Shown: in pieces, positions 24,862 to 31,961 of the stretch
How positions within the stretch are numbered: the first letter of the stretch is position 1
Layout: the number at the start of each line of letters is the position of its first letter
Source: DATCVR01 sp036566745
GTDB taxonomy: Bacteria > Actinomycetota > Actinomycetes > Jiangellales > Jiangellaceae
Length of the DNA stretch: 31,961 bases
Assembly (NCBI GenBank): GCA_036566745.1
Contig: DATCVR010000293.1
Coordinates: forward strand, 1 to 31,961
Direction: 5' to 3'
The notes under the pieces: model-generated
What the model was told of the DNA's origin: nothing
The model's input: only the letters and a program-made list of their open reading frames with translations
The model's database searches: none
Program-made: the position numbers and the translations under genes

Positions 24862-24896
24862 CGAGGAACTTATGGGGACCTTCTGCCGCATGTCAA
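24862..24896 (-). promoter_or_regulatory. Near-leaderless sigma-70 promoter of the Gfo/Idh-ABC operon
   Basis: On the minus strand TTGACA (24896-24891) and CATAAG (24874-24869) are separated by 16 bases. The predicted transcription start, about 24862, lies only three bases before the ATG at 24859. The transcript would thus be almost leaderless, matching the absence of a Shine-Dalgarno. Confidence 0.65.
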
Positions 24897-24950
24897 TCAA
24901 AAGTTGCAGGTTCTTTACCTATTAGTTTCGGCGGCCCGCAAGGAAGTCGG
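24897..24950 (+). promoter_or_regulatory. ROK gene 5' region with candidate operator and ribosome binding site
   Basis: This A/T-richer patch lies between the divergent ROK gene and Gfo/Idh operon. AGGT-TCTTT-ACCT (24908-24920) is a small dyad directly next to the operon's -35 box. TATTAG at 24920-24925 could be the -10 box for the ROK gene, though no good -35 is seen. AAGGA at 24940-24944, six bases before ATG 24951, decides the start. The dyad is a plausible ROK binding site but is weak evidence alone. Confidence 0.35.
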
Positions 24951-26207
24951 ATGTGTTTCACTATCGGGGTGGCAGAAGAGAGGGTTCAGACGCTTCGAGC
25001 GAGCCGGACACAGACCCGTGAACGCACCGAGTCCGCGGCCGTCGCCGTCGTCGGAGCCGGCGCGCTCCTCACCCTGATGCGGGACGGCAGACCCCGGACC
25101 CGCTCCGAACTCGCCGAGGTCACCGGCCTGGCCAGGTCGACCGTCGCCCAGCGCGTCGACGCGCTCATCGCCGCCGACCTCATCGAACCGGCCGGCGAGG
25201 CGACGTCGAGCGGAGGCCGCCCACCCACCCGGTTCGCGTTCAATCCCGCCGCCCGCCTCGTGCTGGCCGCCGACATCGGGGCGACCCACGCCCGGCTGGC
25301 GATCACCGACCTCGCGGCGACGGTGCTGACCGAGAAACGTGAGGACCTCGACATCGCGCTCGGTCCGGAGCGGGTGCTCGACTGGGTCGTCGACACCGCC
25401 CACGACCTCCTCGCGACCGTCGGCCGCCCGGCCGGCGACCTCCTCGGCATCGGCATCGGCCTGCCCGGTCCGGTCGAGCACTCCACCGGACGGCCGGTGA
25501 ACCCGCCGATCATGCCGGGCTGGGACGGCTTCGACGTGGCCGGCTACCTCCACGACCGGCTCGGTCTGCTGGCCCTGGTCGACAACGACGTCAACATCAT
25601 GGCCCTGGGCGAGCACTTCACCCAGTGGCGCGACTCGCCGTACCTCATGTTCGTCAAGGTCGCCACCGGCATCGGCAGCGGCCTGATCAGCGACGGCCGG
25701 CTCCATCGCGGCGCCCAGGGAGCCGCGGGCGACATGGGCCACCTCCAGCTCCCGCACGGCGCCGACGTCGTGTGCCGATGCGGCAACACCGGCTGCCTCG
25801 AGGCCGTGGCCAGCGGCGCGGCCATCGCGGCCAAGCTCACCGCCCAGGGCATTCCCGCAGGTGGCAGCCATGACGTCGTCGCACTCGCCCGCAGTGGGTC
25901 GGTCGAGGCCCTCCAGCTCCTGCGCCAGGCCGGCCGCGACATCGGCGAGGTGCTGGCGGCGGCGGTGAGCCTGTTCAACCCGTCGGTGATCGTCATCGGC
26001 GGGTCGCTGTCACAGGCCGGTGAGCACCTGATCGCAGGCGTGCACGAGGTCGTCTACCGGCGCTCGCTGCCCCTGGCGACCCAGCACCTCCGGATCGTGC
26101 AGTCGCGCACCGGCGAGCGCGCGGGCATCATCGGCGCGGCTGTGATGGCCATCGACCACGCGCTTTCCCCCGGCCAGGTCGACCAGCTGGTGGCCAGCGG
26201 GTCGTAA
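24951..26207 (+). CDS. ROK-family transcriptional regulator (NagC/XylR-like)
   Basis: 418 residues from ATG 24951 (AAGGA six bases upstream); GTG 24969 is an alternative without such a site, and the frame upstream of 24951 crosses the divergent promoter. An N-terminal winged HTH covers about residues 20-80 (RTRSELAEVTGLARSTVAQRVDALIAADLIEPAG, then GGRPPTRFAFN). The ROK sugar-kinase fold follows: ADIGATHARLAI (phosphate loop), GIGIGLPGPVE, ALVDNDVNIMALGEH with the catalytic-site Asp, KVATGIGSGLI, and the zinc motif CRCGNTGCLEA. Such proteins repress sugar operons and release DNA on binding the sugar. Its position back-to-back with the Gfo/Idh-ABC operon makes that operon the obvious target. 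Glucokinase activity is less likely because of the HTH. Confidence 0.92.
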   Translation: MCFTIGVAEERVQTLRASRTQTRERTESAAVAVVGAGALLTLMRDGRPRTRSELAEVTGLARSTVAQRVDALIAADLIEPAGEATSSGGRPPTRFAFNPAARLVLAADIGATHARLAITDLAATVLTEKREDLDIALGPERVLDWVVDTAHDLLATVGRPAGDLLGIGIGLPGPVEHSTGRPVNPPIMPGWDGFDVAGYLHDRLGLLALVDNDVNIMALGEHFTQWRDSPYLMFVKVATGIGSGLISDGRLHRGAQGAAGDMGHLQLPHGADVVCRCGNTGCLEAVASGAAIAAKLTAQGIPAGGSHDVVALARSGSVEALQLLRQAGRDIGEVLAAAVSLFNPSVIVIGGSLSQAGEHLIAGVHEVVYRRSLPLATQHLRIVQSRTGERAGIIGAAVMAIDHALSPGQVDQLVASGS

Positions 26208-26250
26208 GCTGATTCGCACATCTCCCGGCCGCCGGACGGAGCTACCGCGG

Positions 26251-26712
26251 GTGTTTCACGTCGTCTTCTACGAGCCGAGGATCCCGCCCAACACGGGCAA
26301 CACGATCCGGACGGCCGCAGCCACCGGCGCCCACCTCCATCTCGTCGAGCCGATGGGTTTCGACCTCTCCGACACCAAGCTGCGCCGGGCCGGGCTCGAC
26401 TACCACGACCTCGCCGACGTCACCGTCCACCCCGATCTCGCCGACGTGTGGAAGTCCGTAGGCCCGGCCCGCGTGTACGCGTTCACGACAGCCGCGACCA
26501 CCCGCCACAGCGACATCGCCTACGCGCCCGGCGACGTGCTGCTGTTCGGCCCGGAGCCGACCGGGTTGCCGCCCGAGGTCCTCGTCGATCCGGTCGTCAC
26601 CGACCAGGTCCGCATCCCGATGCGCGCCGGGCGGCGCTCGCTCAACCTGTCCGCCTCCGCCGCCATCGCCGTCTACGAGGCCTGGCGCCAGCACGACTAC
26701 CTCGGGAGCTGA
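26251..26712 (+). CDS. trmL: tRNA (cytidine(34)-2'-O)-methyltransferase TrmL
   Basis: 153 residues, the typical length of the minimal SPOUT methyltransferase TrmL/YibK. Start is GTG 26251. The family fingerprint is complete: FYEPRIPPNTGNTIRTAAATGAHLHLVEPMGFDLSDTKLRRAGLDY at the N-terminus, then the trefoil-knot SAM site LLFGPEPTGLP (about 97-107), and IPMRAGRRSLNLSASAAIAVYEAWRQ. It 2'-O-methylates the wobble base of tRNA-Leu isoacceptors using SAM, acting as a homodimer in the cytosol. It lies 43 bases after the ROK gene in the same direction but is functionally unrelated. A GGAG sits about 12 bases before the GTG. The stop is three bases from the next start, so the two are likely co-translated. 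Confidence 0.95.
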   Translation: MFHVVFYEPRIPPNTGNTIRTAAATGAHLHLVEPMGFDLSDTKLRRAGLDYHDLADVTVHPDLADVWKSVGPARVYAFTTAATTRHSDIAYAPGDVLLFGPEPTGLPPEVLVDPVVTDQVRIPMRAGRRSLNLSASAAIAVYEAWRQHDYLGS

Positions 26713-26715
26713 GCG

Positions 26716-27090
26716 ATGAGCGTGCGGCTGCCCCGCTGGCTAGCCCGGTTCAACAAGGTCGGCACCAACAAGGTCATGGGCCTGTGGGCGCCGTACCTGC
26801 CGCCGTGGGCCGTCGTGGCTCACCGCGGCAGGCGCTCGGGCACGCCGTACCGCACCGTCGTCCTCGCCTTCCGCAGCGGCGACACGGTGGTGATCGCGCT
26901 GACCTACGGCCGCACCGACTGGCAACGCAACGTGATGGCGGCCGGCGGCGGCGAGATCACCCAGTTCGGGCGCACGCTGAGCATGAGTGAGCCCCGGCTG
27001 GTGTCGTCCGCCGAGGCCGATGCCCTCCCCTCCGGCACCCGCTGGACGGCCCGGGTCTTCGGCGAGTCGCTGGTCGCCCACGTCGAGTGA
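26716..27090 (+). CDS. Deazaflavin (F420)-dependent nitroreductase-like protein (DDN family)
   Basis: 124 residues, slightly short for the family. ATG 26716 follows GGGAGCTGAGCG. The split beta-barrel signature is seen: LARFNKVGTNKVMGLWAPYLPPWAVVAHRGRRSGTPYRTVVLAF, then VVIALTYGRTDWQRNVMAAGGGEITQFGR and a C-terminal strand FGESLVAHVE. The HRGRRSGTPYRT stretch corresponds to the F420 phosphate-binding region of DDN/FDOR-B-type proteins. These use reduced F420 to reduce quinones, nitroimidazoles or other small molecules; the physiological substrate is unknown. F420 use is consistent with an actinobacterial host. It forms a two-gene unit with trmL and converges on the lamin-tail gene twelve bases further on. 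Confidence 0.85.
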   Translation: MSVRLPRWLARFNKVGTNKVMGLWAPYLPPWAVVAHRGRRSGTPYRTVVLAFRSGDTVVIALTYGRTDWQRNVMAAGGGEITQFGRTLSMSEPRLVSSAEADALPSGTRWTARVFGESLVAHVE

Positions 27091-27102
27091 ACGGCCGGCG
27101 GG

Positions 27103-27558
27103 TCAGCAGTTGCTGGTCCCGGTGCCGATCGAGGTCCAGCGGCACGAGTCGATCAGGGTGCCCGGCGCATTGCGGAGGTAGGCGGTGTCGCCCGGGTTGT
27201 TCCAGACGTAGTTGCCCATGCCCCAGTACTTGTGGCCGGAGGTGTTCGTGCCGCGACCGGTGTGCACCGTCACCTTGCCACCCGGGGCCACCCGCGTGGT
27301 CGTGGCGAACCGGTACACGTGACCGGCCACGTCACGCAGCGTGTAGCCCCTCAGGTCGGCGATCTGGCTGGTCCGGTTGACGATCTCGACCCGCTCCAGG
27401 TTCAGGTGGGCGTTGGTCCTGGTGTCCGCGCCGGGCGGGTCGTAGTAGATCCGGTCGATCTCCCATCGTGGTGCCGATTCCGCAGGTGCGGCCAGGCCGG
27501 CCGTGACGGCCGCGGCGACCACAGCGGCGGCGCCCAGACGGCGCAGTACGTTGACCAT
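27103..27558 (-). CDS. Small secreted lamin-tail (LTD) domain protein
   Basis: 151 residues from ATG 27558, preceded by GGGGGGAATC. Residues 1-29 are a signal peptide (VNVLRRLGAAAVV... AAPAESA). The mature part is a single lamin-tail domain: WEIDRIYYDPPGADTRTNAHLNLERVEIVNRTSQIADLRGYTLRDVAGHVYRF with the Glu-x-Val-x-Ile-x-Asn motif, then VAPGGKVTVHTGRGTN and VWNNPGDTAYLRNAPGTLID. Two cysteines in the last ten to fifteen residues (DSCRWTSIGTGTSNC) probably form a disulfide. LTD proteins of actinobacteria are extracellular and often sit near nucleases or competence proteins; none is next to this one. The function is unknown. Confidence 0.88.
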   Translation of the reverse strand: MVNVLRRLGAAAVVAAAVTAGLAAPAESAPRWEIDRIYYDPPGADTRTNAHLNLERVEIVNRTSQIADLRGYTLRDVAGHVYRFATTTRVAPGGKVTVHTGRGTNTSGHKYWGMGNYVWNNPGDTAYLRNAPGTLIDSCRWTSIGTGTSNC

Positions 27559-27703
27559 GATTCCCCCCAATTGCCCCTCGAATGAATCATGCACACGATA
27601 GAGGCGAGACGCGGAGAAGATGATCGAATCAGGCAGATTGCCCACCGGTCGGCGGCCGAGGCCCGGGGCCGGGGCGATCCGGCTGGAACTTCTTCGCCCG
27701 ACG

Positions 27704-27735
27704 TGTCGAAATCACGTGGGGCCCATTCGATGTCC
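27704..27735 (+). promoter_or_regulatory. Candidate ECF42-type promoter of the DGPF/sigma operon
   Basis: TGTCGA at 27704-27709 is followed after 18 bases by CGATGTCC at 27728-27735. As I recall it, the published ECF42 target motif is TGTCGA in the -35 region with a CGA/TC-type -10 region. The -35 match is exact, the -10 match is partial. The predicted leader to ATG 27796 is about 60 bases. The rest of 27559-27795 holds no gene I can support. Confidence 0.5.
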
Positions 27736-27795
27736 AGGTGTATCGCCGCCCAGCAACCTAGAGTCGAGGCGGCACTCACGACAGGAGGACAGCTC

Positions 27796-28236
27796 ATGCG
27801 GGTGATCGTCATGATCAAGGGCACCGGTGCCGACGAGAGCAAGATCGCTCCTACCGAGGAGATGCTCGCGGCGATGAGTGCCTACAACGAAGAGCTCGTC
27901 AAGGCCGGCATCATGCTCGACGGCCAGGGGCTCAAGCCCAGTTCCGAAGGTGCTCAGGTCGTCTTCGAGGGCGGTACCACCTCCGTCGTCGACGGACCGT
28001 TCACCGAGTCCAAGGAGATCGTCGCGGGGTACTGGGTGTGGCAGGTGAGCTCGCTCGAGGAGGCTCTCGAGTGGGCCAAGCGCTGCCCGTCCGACCCGTC
28101 GAGCGGCATGCGGGAGGTCCTGGAGGTGCGGCCGATCTTCGAGGCCGAGGACTTCGGCCCGGAGTACACGCCCGAGCTCCGCGAACGCGACGCCCGGATC
28201 GCCGACGAGCTCCAGGCCCGGCAGTCCGGCGCCTGA
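27796..28236 (+). CDS. YCII-related (DGPF-motif) protein, partner of the ECF42 sigma factor
   Basis: 146 residues from ATG 27796, which has CAGGAGGA eight bases upstream. The YCII fold is evident: MRVIVMIKGTG, then PTEEMLAAMSAYNEELVKAGIMLDGQGLKPSS, VVFEGGTTSVVDGPFTESKEIVAGYWVWQVSS with the DGPF motif near residue 67, and EALEWAKRCPSDPSSGMREVLEVRPIFE. A 30-residue charged C-terminal extension follows. Proteins with this DGPF motif are the conserved targets and neighbours of ECF42 sigma factors; their biochemical role is unsettled, though the YCII fold is related to small-molecule dioxygenase/dehydrochlorinase-like enzymes. The sigma gene follows after 27 bases, so the two form an operon. Confidence 0.9.
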   Translation: MRVIVMIKGTGADESKIAPTEEMLAAMSAYNEELVKAGIMLDGQGLKPSSEGAQVVFEGGTTSVVDGPFTESKEIVAGYWVWQVSSLEEALEWAKRCPSDPSSGMREVLEVRPIFEAEDFGPEYTPELRERDARIADELQARQSGA

Positions 28237-28263
28237 GCCCGGCAAGCTCGATCGGAGAGCGCC

Positions 28264-29529
28264 GTGGCAGACGCCAAGCGCACCGTCGAGGCGGTCTGGC
28301 GCATCGAGTCGGCGCGGCTCATCGCCGCGCTGACTCGCCTCGTCCGCGATGTCGGGCATGCCGAGGAGATCGCCCAGGACACGTTCCTCCTCGCCCTCCA
28401 GCAGTGGCCCGACCGGGGGATTCCGCCGAACCCCGGCCGCTGGCTGATGGCCACGGCCAGGTACAGGGCGATCGACCACCTGCGTCGCGAGCACTCACGA
28501 GACGAGAAGTACGCCCAGGTCGCAGCCGACCTCACGGTGTCGGGAGAGGGCAGCCTCCCCGCTCCCGACACCGCCGAGGCGGTCGACGACGACCTGCTGT
28601 CGCTGATCTTCGTCGCCTGCCACCCGGTGCTCCCCCGCGAGTCGCGGGTGGCGCTCACGCTCCGGCTGGTCGCCGGGCTCGGCACCGACGAGATCGCACG
28701 GGCCTTCCTCGTCCCGTCCGCCACCCTGGGGCAGCGGATCTCGCGAGCGAAGCGGACGCTCACCGAGGCCCACGTCCCGTTCGAGATCCCGCAGGAAGAC
28801 GAGCTGCCCACCCGGCTCTCCGCGGTCCTGGAGGTGGTCTATCTGGTGTTCAACGAGGGCTACGCCGCCACGACCGGCGACGCGTGGATCCGCCGCGATC
28901 TCGCCAAGGAGGCGATGCGGCTGGGCCGGATACTGTCCGGCCTGCTACCCGGGCAACCCGAGGTACATGGCCTCGTGTCGCTGATGGAGCTGCAAGCGTC
29001 CCGGTTCGCCGCCCGGTTCGGGCCACACGGCGAGCCCGTCCTGCTACCCGACCAGGATCGCTCGCGCTGGGACCGCACCCTGGTGATCCACGGGCTGGCC
29101 GCGCTCGACCGCGCCACCCGCCTGCGCCGGCCGCTCGGCCCCTACACCGTCCAAGCGGCCATCGCCGCCTGTCACGCGCGGGCGCCACGGTTCGAGGACA
29201 CGGACTGGGAGGCCGTCGTGGCGTTGTACGACGCGCTCGCCCAGCTCGCGCCGTCACCGGTCGTCGAGCTGAATCGCGCCGTGGCCGTCATGTACGCGGA
29301 CGGACCCCAGGCTGCGCTCGACGCGATCGACGCCGTGCGCGGCGACCCGCGGCTCGCGCGCTATCACCTGCTGGGAGCCGTGCGTGGCGATGTTCTCCTC
29401 CGCCTGGGACGGCACGCCGAAGCCGCCGAGGCGCTGGAGACCGCGGCCGGTCTGGCGCCGACGCTGCGGGAACGGAACCTGCTCATGGAACGCGCCGCGG
29501 CCGCGATGTCCGAGGCCGAGACGGTCTAG
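28264..29529 (+). CDS. ECF42-group RNA polymerase sigma factor with long C-terminal extension (DUF6596/TPR)
   Basis: 421 residues from GTG 28264 (CGGAGAG five bases upstream). Sigma region 2 lies at about 5-75 (ESARLIAALTRLVRDVGHAEEIAQDTFLLALQQWP, RWLMATARYRAIDHLRRE). Sigma region 4 is at about 118-165 (PRESRVALTLRLVAGLGTDEIARAFLVPSATLGQRISRAKRTL). It continues with EVVYLVFNEGYAAT, the mark of the ECF42 C-terminal domain, and helical TPR-like repeats (VELNRAVAVMYADGPQAALDAID, YHLLGAVRGDVLLRLGRHAEAAEALETAAGL). No anti-sigma gene accompanies it; in this group the C-terminal extension is thought to control activity. It is expected to transcribe its own operon with the DGPF gene from the TGTCGA-containing promoter. 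Confidence 0.93.
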   Translation: MADAKRTVEAVWRIESARLIAALTRLVRDVGHAEEIAQDTFLLALQQWPDRGIPPNPGRWLMATARYRAIDHLRREHSRDEKYAQVAADLTVSGEGSLPAPDTAEAVDDDLLSLIFVACHPVLPRESRVALTLRLVAGLGTDEIARAFLVPSATLGQRISRAKRTLTEAHVPFEIPQEDELPTRLSAVLEVVYLVFNEGYAATTGDAWIRRDLAKEAMRLGRILSGLLPGQPEVHGLVSLMELQASRFAARFGPHGEPVLLPDQDRSRWDRTLVIHGLAALDRATRLRRPLGPYTVQAAIAACHARAPRFEDTDWEAVVALYDALAQLAPSPVVELNRAVAVMYADGPQAALDAIDAVRGDPRLARYHLLGAVRGDVLLRLGRHAEAAEALETAAGLAPTLRERNLLMERAAAAMSEAETV

Positions 29530-29536
29530 CCGAGCG

Positions 29537-29555
29537 GCCGGGCCGGCCACCCGGC
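29537..29555. terminator. Short GC-rich hairpin between convergent genes
   Basis: GCCGGG (29537-29542) and CCCGGC (29550-29555) form a 6-bp stem with a 7-base loop, eight bases after the ECF42 stop and 15 before the M16 peptidase stop. It may act as a bidirectional terminator but is too short to be certain. Confidence 0.3.
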
Positions 29556-29570
29556 AGATCGAGCGGGCCG

Positions 29571-30880
29571 TCAGGCGAGCACGGCCTCGAACCGGTCCGC
29601 GTCGGAGAACGGCCCCACCACGGCCAGCACCGGGGTGGCGGAGAGCAGCTCGGCGGCGACGGCCCGGACGTCGTCGGGAGTGACGGCGTCGATGCGGGCC
29701 AGCAGCTCGTCGACGCTGGGCAGCTCGTCGTAGACCAGCTCGGCCTTGGCGATGCGGCTCATCCGAGCGCTGGTGTCCTCGAGGCCCAGGACGAGCCCGC
29801 CACGAGCCTGGCCCTTGCCGCGGTGGAACTCGTCGTCGCCGACGCCCGAGGCGGCGACGTCGGCCAGCACCTCGCGGGTGAGCTCGAGGACCTGGTCGAC
29901 CTTCTTGGGCTGGCACCCGGCGTAGACGCCGACCATGCCGGTGGCGGCGAACTGCGAGGCGAAGGAGTAGACCGAGTAGGCCAGGCCGCGCTTCTCACGG
30001 ATCTCCTGGAACAGCCGCGACGACATCCCTCCGCCGAGCGCGGCGTTGAGCACGCTCAGCGCGAACCGGCGATCGTCGTTGCGCGAGATGCCAGGAACGG
30101 CGAGCACGACGTTGGCCTGCTCGGTGGGACGGTCGAGCAGGACGACGCCGTGGCCGACCCGCGGCACGTGACCGCCGATGCGCGGCGGCGCCGGCTCGGC
30201 GTCGCCGCCGAGGAACGCGCCGAACGCCTGCCTGACCTGGCGGACGACGTCGGCGTGGTCGAGGTTTCCGGCCGCGGCGACGACGATGTGCTCGGGCCGG
30301 TACCGGTGGCGGTAGTAGCGGTTGACGACCTCGCGCGACATGCCGGAGATGCTCTCGACGGAGCCGAGAATCGGCCGTCCGAGCGGGTCGTCGTCCCACA
30401 TCTGGCTGGTCACGAGCTCGTGTACGGCGTCGGAGGGATCGTCGTCGCGCATGGCGATCTCTTCGAGGACGACCTCGCGCTCGCTCTCGACATCGGCCGA
30501 GGCGATCAGCGACGACGTGACCATGTCGGAGACGACGTCGACGGCCAGCGGCAGATCGGTGTCGAGGACCCGCGCGTAGTAGCAGGTGAACTCTTTCGCC
30601 GTGAAGGCGTTGATCTCGCCGCCCACCGACTCGACGGACGAGGAGATCTCGAGCGCGTCACGCTGCGACGTGCCCTTGAACAGCAGGTGCTCGAGATAGT
30701 GGGTGGCACCGGCCTGGGTGGGCCGCTCGTCGACCGAGCCCACCCCGACCCAGATGCCGAACGACACCGACCGCACGGTCGGCATCGCCTCGGTGACGAC
30801 CCGGAGGCCGCCGGGGAGGACGGTGCGGCGGACCAGTCCGCCGTCGTCCTCGCCCAGCAGCGTCCGGGTCGTTGCGCGGA

Positions 30881-30884
<4 letters not shown>
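29571..30884 (-). CDS. M16-family zinc metallopeptidase (PepR/PqqF-like)
   Basis: 437 residues, the standard size of single-subunit-length bacterial M16B peptidases. ATG 30884 overlaps the stop of pnp as ATGA. The inverted zinc motif HYLEH (about residues 62-66, in GATHYLEHLLFKGTS) and the downstream Glu within ESEREVVLEEI, about 76 residues later, are intact, so it should be active. The substrate-clamp region has NAALGGGMSSRLFQEIREKRGLAYSVYS, the conserved R/Y motif of the C-terminal half. These cytosolic enzymes degrade peptides and misfolded protein. The pnp-M16 order is conserved in actinobacteria (Rv2783c-Rv2782c in Mycobacterium tuberculosis). PQQ-processing PqqF is a distant alternative, but no pqq genes are nearby. 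Confidence 0.93.

Positions 30885-31961
<1,077 letters not shown>

Overview
The window is high-GC DNA with GTG starts, ATGA-type gene overlaps, ROK, ECF and XRE-TPR regulators and a pnp/M16-peptidase pair. Together these point to an actinobacterium. The abundance of secreted ThuA, GSDH and FIMAH domains suggests Jiangellales or Propionibacteriales, but that rank is inference. I found no tRNA, rRNA, CRISPR array, insertion sequence or prophage, and no gene-free stretch longer than 300 bases.

Layout. 1-3011: a glycosyltransferase (GT4 fused to the start of a GT2 module, cut by the left edge), a DUF2231 membrane protein and a DAD-motif glycosyltransferase-like protein with a repeat-encoded Gly-Pro-Pro-Ala tail. 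3075-5708: a promoter with a perfect 20-bp LacI-type operator drives two secreted proteins, a GSDH-type (PQQ) sugar dehydrogenase broken by a one-base frameshift and a LamG-like protein, followed by a strong terminator hairpin. 5811-10450: mostly housekeeping and stress genes: an XRE-TPR regulator, a DUF1232 protein, a divergent MarR/azoreductase pair with shared operator-like repeats, a conserved unknown protein and a group 2 sigma-70 factor. 10643-26207: a sugar-utilisation region. A ROK regulator is read rightwards. Divergent from it run a Gfo/Idh/MocA oxidoreductase, a ribose-type ABC transporter (double ATPase, two permeases, lipoprotein), a TIM-barrel sugar isomerase, a 2010-residue secreted ThuA-GSDH-PKD-CBM-LamG-Ig-FIMAH protein and a second TIM-barrel isomerase. 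26251-31961: trmL, a deazaflavin-dependent nitroreductase-like gene, a small secreted lamin-tail protein, a YCII (DGPF) protein with its ECF42 sigma factor, an M16 peptidase and the 3' part of pnp.

How the genes may work together. The sugar region looks like one pathway. The giant secreted protein would bind and oxidise a carbohydrate outside the cell. The ABC transporter would import it, and the Gfo/Idh enzyme plus the two isomerase/epimerase-fold proteins would process it in the cytosol, under the adjacent ROK regulator. The domain mix (ThuA, Gfo/Idh, xylose-isomerase-like TIM barrels) resembles routes through 3-keto-sugars, but the substrate cannot be read from sequence.

Non-coding structure is rich. 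Two long imperfect or perfect palindromes lie immediately upstream of the two isomerase genes, and a 13-base piece of one recurs upstream of the DAD-motif glycosyltransferase. A pair of tandem hairpins with mutually complementary loops lies just behind the giant gene. The Gfo/Idh operon appears to start from a near-leaderless sigma-70 promoter.
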